A stretch of DNA of 64,000 nucleotides, from the NCBI GenBank assembly GCA_910585345.1, contig CAJUDS010000005.1, forward strand, positions 96,102 to 160,101. The letters run 5' to 3'. The notes under the pieces were generated by a model. It made no database searches and was not told the origin of the DNA. It was given only the letters and a program-made list of their open reading frames with translations. Positions 33,303 through 41,012 of the stretch are shown here, piece by piece. The DNA is from an uncultured Lachnospiraceae bacterium (lineage in GTDB: Bacteria; Bacillota; Clostridia; Lachnospirales; Lachnospiraceae). How positions within the stretch are numbered: position 1 is the stretch's first letter; every line of letters starts with the position of its first letter. The translations under genes and the position numbers were made by a program.

Positions 33303-34284
33303 CCACCTCCTCCGGCAGGAATTTTAAGATATCGGCATACATCCCGCCAAGCTCCGCTTCGCAGGCCTGCCTGATATGCGGGTATGCTTCCGCAGTGAGC
33401 CTCAGATACCACTGCGTGGCGCTGATGGAAGTATGCCCAAGGTATTTTGAAAGCACCGGAAGCCTGTTGGAGATGGGTATCCCGGATTCCGCCCATCCCT
33501 GGATGTTGTGGCAGACAAAGGTATGCCTGACATCATGCACGCGCGGTCCAAGGCTGGTTCCCCGGTACGGTATGCCGACATCCCAGAGGAAACCGCGGAA
33601 TGCTTTTTCTATGGAAGACTTTGCGTAGCGCTTTTTCTCTTTTGTATAGAAGAAAGGCATATCTTCCGGGGTATCCTGGTGGACGTCCTGGATATACCGG
33701 AGGCACCGGCCGGTGAGCGAGGCGGACATTGGCACGATGCGCTCCCTGTCATTCTTGCCATGCAGGATATGGAGCACGCCATTGTCTGTGTCAACATCCT
33801 GCCTGCGCAGCGACAGTGCCTCGGAAATACGCAGCCCGCAGCCATACAGCATCCGGAACAGCAGGGGATACACGAGGTGCCGGTACGGGGAAACATTGGT
33901 CGGCTCAAGTTTATCGAGGCGGTTAAAAATGGATGCCATTTCCTCCCTGGTAAAAATATACGGCACATGTTTTTCCCCAGATTTCGGGATTGCAGGCAGC
34001 AAGTATGACGGATACCCCTGCCTGCATAGAAATGCTGCAAAGCGCTGCATTTCCGCAACCCTGTTGTGCCTTGTTATCTCTTTTTCATTTGGACGCTTTG
34101 CGCACCATGCGGTGGCGATCTCCTTCGTGATCGTATAATTATGGATCTTGTATCCTTTGCAGAAGTTATCGAACATCTTAAGGAGCATTGCCTGCTGTTC
34201 GTATACGAGGCCGGATGCCCTTTTCTGGGTGACAAAGGATTCGCACATCGGGGCAAACGGACCTGTGAAATAGGATGTTTTCAT
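33277..34284 (-). CDS. RIT tyrosine recombinase 2
   Basis: 335 residues from ATG 34284 with GGAGG just upstream; the start overlaps the first recombinase stop as ATGA. Catalytic core: Arg in YGCGLRISEALSLRRQDVD, Lys in HILHGKNDRERIVPMS, H-x-x-R in VHDVRHTFVCH, His in YLGHTSISATQWYL with Tyr. All five positions are intact. Confidence 0.93.
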   Translation of the reverse strand: MKTSYFTGPFAPMCESFVTQKRASGLVYEQQAMLLKMFDNFCKGYKIHNYTITKEIATAWCAKRPNEKEITRHNRVAEMQRFAAFLCRQGYPSYLLPAIPKSGEKHVPYIFTREEMASIFNRLDKLEPTNVSPYRHLVYPLLFRMLYGCGLRISEALSLRRQDVDTDNGVLHILHGKNDRERIVPMSASLTGRCLRYIQDVHQDTPEDMPFFYTKEKKRYAKSSIEKAFRGFLWDVGIPYRGTSLGPRVHDVRHTFVCHNIQGWAESGIPISNRLPVLSKYLGHTSISATQWYLRLTAEAYPHIRQACEAELGGMYADILKFLPEEVDGTDDKAD

Positions 34285-35498
34285 AGCTCCACCTCCAATG
34301 CGCACTGGCGGAGCAGCTCCGTATCCGTACTGATATACGTCTGGGTGCTTTCCGGCGTTGTGTGGCCCAGCGTCTGGGCAATCTCGGTCAGTTTTGCGCC
34401 ATTGGAGAGCATGGCCGTGGCTATGCTGTGCCGGAAGGCATGCATCCCTATGGGCTTATCCGCGGGGACTTTTACCCCGGCTTTCTGGATGGCTTTCGTT
34501 ACTGTTTCGCGAAAGTTGGATGTCAGGGCGTCAAACGGGGCTGTGTGCCGCACGAAAATGTACCCGCAGTCCGTTTCCGGGCGTCCATGCTTAAGGTAGT
34601 CGATAATGGCCCACCCTGCATCGTCGGGGAGCGGAAGCTCCAGCGGCACGCCTGTCTTTTTCTGGGTAATGGATATCCGCCTGTTCTGCCAGTCGATGGA
34701 ATCAAAGCGGAGGAGGCGGACATCGCTGATACGCAGGCCCAGGCGGGCAACGAGCAGGAACACCGCATAGTTGCGCTTCCCCTGGGCATTGTCGCGGTCA
34801 ACGGATGCCAGTATCCGCTCCACTTCCTCCGGGGTAAACACTGTCGGCAGCCTGTAGCTGTGTGTGCGGCGCACATCCGGCAGGGAGCCGGAAAAGCTCC
34901 TGCTGTGCCAGCCGTTTGCGAGGGCATAATCTGACAGCCTTCCAAGGAGCTTGATTGTCCCACCGACTGTCCCAGAAGAAAAACCGGCCAGCGTTTCGAT
35001 ATAGTCGTTCAGGTGGTGCAGTTCGATCTGGCTGAACCGGTCTATCCCACTGTTTGCCAGGAAATACTCGAAGCGGAACAGCCGGCTGCGCCATGTCCTG
35101 ACAGAGCCCTCTGCAAAGCCGTCTTTGCGCAGTTTTTCAAGGAAGCCTTCAAACAGCGGGCTGAATGCATCTGAAAAGGATTTCAGGGTCATGTGGGACT
35201 GCTTAAAGATCATGCCGAACTGTTGGAAGTCCAGCAGTATGTGGACGGCCCTGTTGACGTTCTGTGATGCATCCTTTTCGCCCAGGACAGCCCCGTACAG
35301 GTCCCAGACAAAGCACCGTGCCGATTCCGCTGTCAGCAGGCCATCATTGTGTTCCTCGCAGTAGGATGCCAGATTCTTCCACACCGCGTCCATGCGGTCA
35401 ATGGTGTACTGGCTGTAGCCAAGCCCGGACATCTGTGCCTTAACCGCTGTGACCAGCTCGCGGATACCTGCGGCTGGCGTATTTTTTGTTTCTTTCAT
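34281..35498 (-). CDS. RIT tyrosine recombinase 1
   Basis: 405 residues from ATG 35498 (TGGAGG 10 bases upstream on the minus strand); the longer frame to 35540 lacks such a site. Catalytic core: Arg in LGLRISDVRLLRFDSI, Lys in ISITQKKTGVPLELPLP, H-x-x-R in MHAFRHSIATAM, His in TLGHTTPESTQTYIST with Tyr. First gene of the trio, so the promoter should lie in 35500-35600. Confidence 0.93.
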   Translation of the reverse strand: MKETKNTPAAGIRELVTAVKAQMSGLGYSQYTIDRMDAVWKNLASYCEEHNDGLLTAESARCFVWDLYGAVLGEKDASQNVNRAVHILLDFQQFGMIFKQSHMTLKSFSDAFSPLFEGFLEKLRKDGFAEGSVRTWRSRLFRFEYFLANSGIDRFSQIELHHLNDYIETLAGFSSGTVGGTIKLLGRLSDYALANGWHSRSFSGSLPDVRRTHSYRLPTVFTPEEVERILASVDRDNAQGKRNYAVFLLVARLGLRISDVRLLRFDSIDWQNRRISITQKKTGVPLELPLPDDAGWAIIDYLKHGRPETDCGYIFVRHTAPFDALTSNFRETVTKAIQKAGVKVPADKPIGMHAFRHSIATAMLSNGAKLTEIAQTLGHTTPESTQTYISTDTELLRQCALEVEL

Positions 35499-35606
35499 CG
35501 CGTATAAACCTCCATATTTTATTGTGATGGGATGATCCATCCAATAAAAGTGTAAGGAATTATGTTGAGTTTAGCGATGAATTTTTCAGCATTTCTGGCA
35601 TTTAAA

Positions 35607-35647
35607 GGAGGCGACTTTACATTATTTTTCGCTTTACATTAGCCTGC
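35607..35647 (-). repeat. RIT right terminal inverted repeat
   Basis: Reverse complement partner of 32159-32199 with one mismatch over 41 bp. Unlike the left end it lacks the outer palindrome arm; 3 bp beyond it the methyltransferase frame resumes with TGGGGCGTCCC. Confidence 0.92.
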
Positions 35648-35650
35648 CTG

Positions 35651-37183
35651 TGGGGCGTCCCCCAACGTAGAAAACGCATCTACCTTGTCTCAGATTTTGC
35701 AGACGGGTGTGCCGGAAAGATATTATTTGAGTCCGAGGGCGTGTCAGGGTATACTCCGCAGGGCTTCCGTGCGTGGCAAGGAGCTGCCGGAGGTGCTGCG
35801 GAAGGCTTTGGAGCGTCAGGCGGCATCTGTTTAAATGACATGGGTGGCCGGTATATTTCCGTAGACAGTGAAATGGCGTGTACCTTGCGGGCGCAGAGCC
35901 ACGGCCACCCGCCGTGCGTGGTGGAGGCGGCGGGGTTCTGTACGGAGCATTCGGCGGACAGCCGGGGCATCGGGTATGAAGAGGAAACCTCGCCCACGCT
36001 CCGGGCGGGTACGGTCCCGGCAGCGGTGGCGCTGGAGAACCATCCCACGGACAGCAGGGTGAAAATGTCAGAGGATAACATGGTGCAGACGCTGACTTCC
36101 CGGATGGGGACCGGCGGCGGGAACGTGCCGCTCGTCATGGATGCGGCGACACCCAAGACGCTGAAAATCCGTGCCGGGGGTGGAAATGGAGGGAAAGGCG
36201 CGCTGATACAGGATGACAAGTCGGCCACCCTTTCCTGCAACAATGACCAGACCGTGTTCGTGCCTTTCTGCAAGGGGACGCGCCCGCACTCTGCGGAGGA
36301 AGCGCCCACATGGAAAAATGGGGAAGTGGCAAACACGCTGAATACTTTCGATATAGGGGAAATGCGCTGTAACGAACTTGTGGTGCAGGCATACGGCATC
36401 TGCTCCAAAGAAAGCAACGCCATGAAATCCTATAACCCGCACAGCGGATTCTATGAGGCGGAAACCTCCCGGACTTTGGACTGTAACTGTAATAACCCGT
36501 CCTCGAATCAGGGCGGCATTGCCGTGGTGGCGGTGCAGGGTTCCATGATCGGCAGGGATGATAAGAACGGGCCGCAGGGCAGCGGGGTGAATGAGGACGT
36601 GTGTTTCAGCCTGACCGGGGCAGACCGCCATGCGGTGGCATACCCCACCTACTGCACGAGCAAGAATTCCTATTTCATGCGGGCGGAAAAGGAACTGGCA
36701 AACACGCTGGTGGCTACGGATTATAAGGACCCTCCCGTCATCAATGACGTGCGGACGGCATCGGGTAAGGATGTATTTGGTACGATCTCCGCGAGCATGG
36801 GCTCCAAGCAGTGGCTTGGGAACCAGGAGGCGTTCAGCGGCGACTACCATATAGTAGAGCCGGACTACATTGTGAGGAGGCTGACCCCTACGGAATGCGC
36901 GAGATTGCAGGGGTTCCCGGACTGGTGGTGTGACGGGCTGGGGACGGAGAACCCCACCGAGGAAGAGATGGCGTTCTGGCGTGAGGTGTTTGAGACCCAC
37001 CGTAAAATTATGGGTACTTCCACCAAGCCCAAGTCCGACAGCCAGATACGCAAATGGCTGAAAGACCCCCATTCCGATTCCGCGGAGTACCGTATGTGGG
37101 GGAACGGCTGCGCCCTGCCGAACGTATATTTCGTGCTTTGCGGCATTGTGTACTATGCACAGTTCCCGGATTATTTATTGTGA
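35651..37183 (+). pseudogene. Cytosine-C5 DNA methyltransferase, 3' half (split by RIT element)
   Basis: 510 residues continuing the 31593 gene: motif VIII WGVPQRRKRIYLVSDFADGC, a long target-recognition region with many SPTLRAG/ARTLDCN-like segments, motif IX RRLTPTECARLQGFPDWW and motif X NGCALPNVYFVL. An internal GTG at 35741 could start a partial protein but without the catalytic Cys half. Joined to the 5' half it would give a ~690-residue enzyme, the usual size for large phage C5 methyltransferases. Confidence 0.92.
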
Positions 37184-37218
37184 CATTTATTCTGACATTT
37201 CAGTTGCTTTTATCCCCG

Positions 37219-37266
37219 TTCAGAGTGATTAATGTAATACCGAAAGGGAAAACACGAAAACGGAGG
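37219..37266 (+). promoter_or_regulatory. Shared leader motif, copy A
   Basis: TTCAGAGTGATTAATGTAAT, then ACCGAAAGGGAAAAC and CGGAGG just before the 37275 gene. The preceding TTGTGACATTTAT resembles TTGTCACATTTATG before copies B and C. Confidence 0.55.
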
Positions 37267-37274
37267 AAAAAAGG

Positions 37275-38144
37275 ATGAGGATTGAAACAAACGCAGCAAA
37301 CAGGAAAGATGTAGTAAAGGCGGTCAGCGGGATTTTAGGGCAGCCCGCAAAGTACCTTGGGGTTCCGACCTGCGCCTACCAGATCGGGGACTGCACCATC
37401 GACAGGAAGGGCGCGGTGGAGACCGAAGATGAAAAAACAGCGGAGCTGGTGACGGCAGGGCTGACGGAGCAGGGGTTCATCGGAGAACCGCAGCCGGAGA
37501 TGAACAGGACCACGGTCAGCATCCCCATGAAGGACATGACGGCAGAGGGGCTTAAGAACCTCATTTTCCTGACCCGCAGCAAGCAGTACCTGATAGGCCG
37601 GGCCTTTGCGGAGGATGTCTTCCGGGTTCCGACAGCATTGGTGGAGGCGCTCGGCAGCACGGAGATTCCCGATGCGGAAACCTTTATGCAGATATTCCAG
37701 AGCCACGCGGAAGGGTGCAGGGGCATCAGTTTTCAGGACGGGACGGTGGCCTTTACCATCCCCGCCATCAGCGACCCTGACATGATAAAAGCCTTCACCC
37801 ACCTTGCGGCGGCGATGGTGCGGCAGGCAGGGGAGCAGAAACGCATCAGCCCCAAGGAGACCATCGAGGAAAACGAAAAATACTACATGAGGATATGGCT
37901 CCTGCGGCTGGGCTTCGGCGGCGCGGAGGGGAAAGAGGTGCGGGACCTTTTGATGAAGAACCTGAAAGGGCATTCCGCTTTCCGCACAGAGGAAAATAAG
38001 CAGAGGTGGCAGGAAGCCCGCAGGAATGAAAAGGAGGCGGCAAAACAGCAGGAACAGGCACCCGCAGAGGAAACGGCAGGGCAGCCAGAGGCGGAGCCTG
38101 CGGAAGCGGCTCCGGCTGGACAGGATTCCGGCACAGAAGAATAA
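37275..38144 (+). CDS. Conserved accessory protein of clostridial phages/ICEs
   Basis: 289 residues. Begins MRIETNAANRKDVVKAVSGI. The core holds repeated alpha/beta segments, and the C-terminal ~45 residues are Ala/Glu/Gln/Pro-rich and disordered (QQEQAPAEETAGQPEAEPAE). Related proteins in Firmicutes are sometimes labelled 'virulence protein' without evidence. No enzyme motif is visible. It carries leader motif copy A. Confidence 0.75.
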   Translation: MRIETNAANRKDVVKAVSGILGQPAKYLGVPTCAYQIGDCTIDRKGAVETEDEKTAELVTAGLTEQGFIGEPQPEMNRTTVSIPMKDMTAEGLKNLIFLTRSKQYLIGRAFAEDVFRVPTALVEALGSTEIPDAETFMQIFQSHAEGCRGISFQDGTVAFTIPAISDPDMIKAFTHLAAAMVRQAGEQKRISPKETIEENEKYYMRIWLLRLGFGGAEGKEVRDLLMKNLKGHSAFRTEENKQRWQEARRNEKEAAKQQEQAPAEETAGQPEAEPAEAAPAGQDSGTEE

Positions 38145-38210
38145 GGAGAGGAACGGGCAGGGAGGCGGCGCTTCCCTCCCTGCCGGGATTTACGGAAGGA
38201 GATATGCGGC

Positions 38211-38696
38211 ATGGGTATTTATATTAAAAAGGAGCAATTGGAAGCCCTGCGGGAGAAATATCCCAAAGGGTGCAGGGTGGAACTGGTAAAGATGGATGAC
38301 CCCTATAGGGAGATGCCGCCCGGACTTAAGGGCGTGGTGACGGGCATTGATGATTCCGGCTCCATCCATGTTGACTGGCAGAACGGGAGCAGCCTTGCAG
38401 TGATATTTGGCGAGGATAAATGCCGGAAGATTGAGGACGGGGAGGTGACCGTGGGGGAACTGCTGCGGCGGTATGTTTCCTGCCGGAAGGAATTCCATTT
38501 CATGACTCCGGCAGGGTTTGTTGACCTGACGGCGCAGGATGCGGAAAAGGTACTGGCGGGGGAGATGAAACCCAAAGGCCATCCGGGTGACCCGGAATAT
38601 GCCGTGGAGATGGAAGTCCGGGAACTATTGGAGTTCCGGTGTAAGGAGGCGGATATCCGGGATGGGCAGGGAGCGGTGAGCGTCCTTGTGTACTGA
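38211..38696 (+). CDS. DUF4314-containing accessory protein
   Basis: 161 residues from ATG 38211. The first ~75 residues match the DUF4314 pattern (GCRVELVKMDD, PGLKGVVTGIDDSGSIHVDW, a small SH3-like barrel). The rest is helical. DUF4314 proteins are common in phage and conjugative-element accessory modules; role unknown. Confidence 0.78.
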   Translation: MGIYIKKEQLEALREKYPKGCRVELVKMDDPYREMPPGLKGVVTGIDDSGSIHVDWQNGSSLAVIFGEDKCRKIEDGEVTVGELLRRYVSCRKEFHFMTPAGFVDLTAQDAEKVLAGEMKPKGHPGDPEYAVEMEVRELLEFRCKEADIRDGQGAVSVLVY

Positions 38697-38710
38697 TGGG
38701 GAGGATGCAG

Positions 38711-38923
38711 ATGAATTACGCTGAAAAGATGGAGCGGGAGAACCGCCTGAAAACGAACCTTGCCGGCTGGATGCTCCGGCATGGGGAAGTCCTTTCCGAC
38801 CGCAGCAGGAGCAATGAATATGTGGGAATAAGGATGGCAGAGGTATTGTGGCGGGGGATAAAGTGGGAGATCACGGAAGTGGACGGCATGGTCTGCCGGA
38901 TTGAAAAAACGGGAAGGGGGTGA
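38711..38923 (+). CDS. Small hypothetical accessory protein
   Basis: 70 residues from ATG 38711 (GGGGAGG 7 bases upstream; ATG 38705 possible). Begins MNYAEKMERENRLKTNLAGW. Overlaps the following frame near 38920, consistent with an operon of small genes. Confidence 0.65.
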   Translation: MNYAEKMERENRLKTNLAGWMLRHGEVLSDRSRSNEYVGIRMAEVLWRGIKWEITEVDGMVCRIEKTGRG

Positions 38924-38928
38924 GTGGT

Positions 38929-39147
38929 ATGGCAATGCAGGAAAGGATGCCGGGGAATGCACACGAAAAGCGCAACTGCTGGATACACGGCAACGGCCCC
39001 TACAGCATGAGGGGAGAACTGCGCCGCGGCATTTCCTTAAATAAAAGGTATCTGAACCGCAAAGTGCGGCATAGCAGTAAGCAGGCTTTGAAACACGGCG
39101 AATACAGGCGCGTGTGCAAGACTTTACATATGGTGGAGTTCTCATAA
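38929..39147 (+). CDS. DUF5720-like small basic protein
   Basis: 72 residues from ATG 38929 with GGAAGGGGG upstream. Rich in Arg, Lys and His (RRGISLNKRYLNRKVRHSSK). Similar small proteins, recalled as DUF5720, occur in phage and ICE accessory blocks. Role unknown. Confidence 0.65.
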   Translation: MAMQERMPGNAHEKRNCWIHGNGPYSMRGELRRGISLNKRYLNRKVRHSSKQALKHGEYRRVCKTLHMVEFS

Positions 39148-39166
39148 TCCGCCATAATCTGAACAG

Positions 39167-39274
39167 TTATCCACCCATATCTTTGTCACATTTATGGTGC
39201 AGATATGGGTGGATAATGTGCGATTTCAGAGGTAACATGCGTACTACCGAAAGGGAAAACAGAGAAAACGGAGG
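39167..39274 (+). promoter_or_regulatory. Shared leader motif, copy B, with 15-bp inverted repeat
   Basis: TTATCCACCCATATC (39167-39181) and GATATGGGTGGATAA (39202-39216) are perfect inverted repeats around TTTGTCACATTTATGGTGCA. The outer 8 bases match a DnaA box apart from its last base. TTCAGAGGTAACATG, ACTACCGAAAGGGAAAAC and CGGAGG follow. Upstream of the 39284 gene. Confidence 0.6.
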
Positions 39275-39283
39275 GTACACACC

Positions 39284-39652
39284 ATGAAGAAAATCGAACT
39301 TTTTGAGAGAGCCATTGCGGAGCAGGCAGGAAGCCTTAAGGAGTGGGGGATCAACGCCACACTGTTCTGGGCATACCGGAACAGCATCACGGCGGGTAAT
39401 GAGCAGATAGATTTCAGCGAGACCATATGGGATGCCGACATCCCGGAGATCACAAAGACGCTTAAGGAGAACGGCATCACCGAGTTCACCATCAGCAGCA
39501 CCTTTTCAAGCCTGATCCCGACCCTTGCGGAATTTGAAAAGCATGGGTTCCGGATGGCGGGGCTGACCGAGGTAAAGGCAAACTACACGGACTGGCAGAC
39601 GCAGGAGCGGGCGGCCATTCCTGCGATTAGAATGGAATTAAGGGAGGCGTAA
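39284..39652 (+). CDS. Hypothetical accessory protein (DUF7698-like)
   Basis: 122 residues: MKKIELFERAIAEQAGSLKE, then ITEFTISSTFSSLIPTLAEF and GFRMAGLTEVKANY. Looks like a small alpha/beta protein common in the accessory regions of Firmicutes mobile elements. It carries leader motif copy B. No activity can be assigned. Confidence 0.72.
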   Translation: MKKIELFERAIAEQAGSLKEWGINATLFWAYRNSITAGNEQIDFSETIWDADIPEITKTLKENGITEFTISSTFSSLIPTLAEFEKHGFRMAGLTEVKANYTDWQTQERAAIPAIRMELREA

Positions 39653-39657
39653 GACGG

Positions 39658-39837
39658 ATGATAACGGAAAAAATCAAAGATCAGATATTTGCAGTCCGGG
39701 ACAGCGGGGTAGCGAATATGTGTGATATGGCAGCGGTGCAGAGGGCGGCATTCGACAGGGGCTTTTATGAACTGGTTCTTTTTATCGAGGAAAACCGGGA
39801 AGAATACTGGAACTTCATACTGACAGGCAGGGAATAG
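39658..39837 (+). CDS. DUF5049-like small protein
   Basis: 59 residues: MITEKIKDQIFAVRDSGVAN, then MCDMAAVQRAAFDRGFYELV. This pattern (helix-turn, FDxGFYELVxFIE) matches small DUF5049 proteins of phages and ICEs as I recall them. It starts 5 bases after the preceding stop. Confidence 0.65.
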   Translation: MITEKIKDQIFAVRDSGVANMCDMAAVQRAAFDRGFYELVLFIEENREEYWNFILTGRE

Positions 39838-39879
39838 TGGCTTCCCTGCCCCTTATAATGTACACAACTTTCTGCGGTT

Positions 39880-39963
39880 ATCTTTGTCACATTTATGCCT
39901 CTGAATTGAGTGGATAATACCTGCATTCAGAGGTAACATGTGTCTAACAAAACGAAACGGAGG
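39880..39963 (+). promoter_or_regulatory. Shared leader motif, copy C
   Basis: ATCTTTGTCACATTTATG, then AGTGGATAAT (DnaA-box-like in reverse), then TTCAGAGGTAACATGTGT and AACGAAACGGAGG before the 39974 gene. Layout and spacing are the same as in copy B (TTGTCA to GATAAT 23 bp). Confidence 0.6.
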
Positions 39964-39973
39964 AAAAAAGCAA

Positions 39974-40255
39974 ATGAAAAAGCACGAAATCAATTTTTTA
40001 CAGACCACCACAATCGAACACCTGCAGGACAAAATCCCCTGCTGCTACGGCGGCGCGCTGACCTTTGGGGAAAAGGTTCTGGTGACGATGATGAACTGGA
40101 GAGGGCAGTACGAGGCAGCCATTTACGAGTTCATCGAAACGCCGGAGGAAACGGGGCTTGGGGCCATTGAATGCAGGATCAACCTTGTGGAGGTTGCGGA
40201 TGAAACTTTTAAGGACGGCGGCCACGCCATGCAGTGGGCAATCAGCAGGGCATAA
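39974..40255 (+). CDS. Hypothetical accessory protein
   Basis: 93 residues from ATG 39974 (CGGAGG upstream). Begins MKKHEINFLQTTTIEHLQDK, middle YGGALTFGEKVLVTMMNWRG. Appears to be a small beta-rich domain. Carries leader motif copy C. Family not recognised. Confidence 0.68.
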   Translation: MKKHEINFLQTTTIEHLQDKIPCCYGGALTFGEKVLVTMMNWRGQYEAAIYEFIETPEETGLGAIECRINLVEVADETFKDGGHAMQWAISRA

Positions 40256-40269
40256 GGAGGGAAAGCGCG

Positions 40270-40455
40270 ATGAGGGAAAATTACAACGGATATGAACTGA
40301 GTACGGCATGGGATGACGGGGCGCTTGGGTTTGGCTTCAGCGTCCATGACAAAAACGGCACGGAGGTTTCCCACAGCGTTGACCCATATTTTTATGAGGA
40401 AAATGCACTGATAGCGGCGAGGGCTGCGGCGGACGCACTTCCGGCGCAGGAATAA
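40270..40455 (+). CDS. Small hypothetical accessory protein
   Basis: 61 residues from ATG 40270, AAGGAGGGAAAGCGCG upstream. MRENYNGYELSTAWDDGALG suggests a compact beta domain. Last of the small accessory genes before the packaging module; a hairpin (GGGCTTCTCCGGGAGCCC) follows at about 40479. Confidence 0.65.
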   Translation: MRENYNGYELSTAWDDGALGFGFSVHDKNGTEVSHSVDPYFYEENALIAARAAADALPAQE

Positions 40456-40535
40456 AAGCACATACATAGCAGCAGAAAGGGCTTCTCCGGGAGCCCTTTT
40501 CCGCTGCGGAAAATTAAGGGAAGGAGGCGGCACAG

Positions 40536-41012
40536 GTGCAGAGCGGAAGGAAACCAAAGCCTACGGCGGTAAAGGCGTTGGAGGGCAACCCCGGCAAGCG
40601 CAGCCTTAACACGGGCGAGCCGAAGCCGGAGAAAAAAGCGCCCCGCTGTCCGGCATGGCTGGAGGGCGAGGCGAAGAAAGAATGGAAGCGGATGGCGGGG
40701 CAGATGGAAAAGCTGGGCATCCTTACGGAAATAGACATGGCGGCTTTTGCCGGGTACTGCCAAGCCTATGCGCGGTGGAAGGAAGCCGAGGAATTCATCA
40801 CCCAGCACGGCACCATCGTAAAGACCCCTTCCGGCTACTGGCAGCAGGTGCCGCAGGTCTCCATCGCCCAGACCTACCTTAAGATCATGAACCGTTTCTG
40901 CGAGCAGTTCGGCCTTACCCCTTCCTCCCGGAGCCGCATCGTGGCGGAGGGCGGCGAGGACAAGGAAAGCGATACAATGGAGCTTTTGCTCTTTAAGGGA
41001 GGCGGGGGATAG
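40536..41012 (+). CDS. Terminase small subunit (P27 family)
   Basis: 158 residues, GTG start after AAGGAGGCGGCACAG. MQSGRKPKPTAVKALEGNPG and RCPAWLEGEAKKEWKRMAGQ are hallmarks of the P27-type small terminase, which recognises phage DNA for packaging. Its stop overlaps the large subunit start. Confidence 0.93.
   Translation: MQSGRKPKPTAVKALEGNPGKRSLNTGEPKPEKKAPRCPAWLEGEAKKEWKRMAGQMEKLGILTEIDMAAFAGYCQAYARWKEAEEFITQHGTIVKTPSGYWQQVPQVSIAQTYLKIMNRFCEQFGLTPSSRSRIVAEGGEDKESDTMELLLFKGGGG

Larger units (their letters stand above)
32141..35650. mobile_element. RIT (recombinase-in-trio) element
   Basis: About 3.5 kb between the two methyltransferase halves. It holds three overlapping tyrosine recombinase genes on the minus strand and near-perfect inverted ends (32159-32199 and 35607-35647). 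This matches RIT elements: three tandem tyrosine recombinases between terminal inverted repeats. All three recombinases keep their catalytic residues, so it may still be mobile. No cargo gene is present. Confidence 0.9.

Noticed and set aside
36068..37072. Long minus-strand ORF opposite the methyltransferase 3' half
   Set aside because: Forward strand encodes clear methyltransferase motifs IX and X in the same interval; the reverse product is a shadow.
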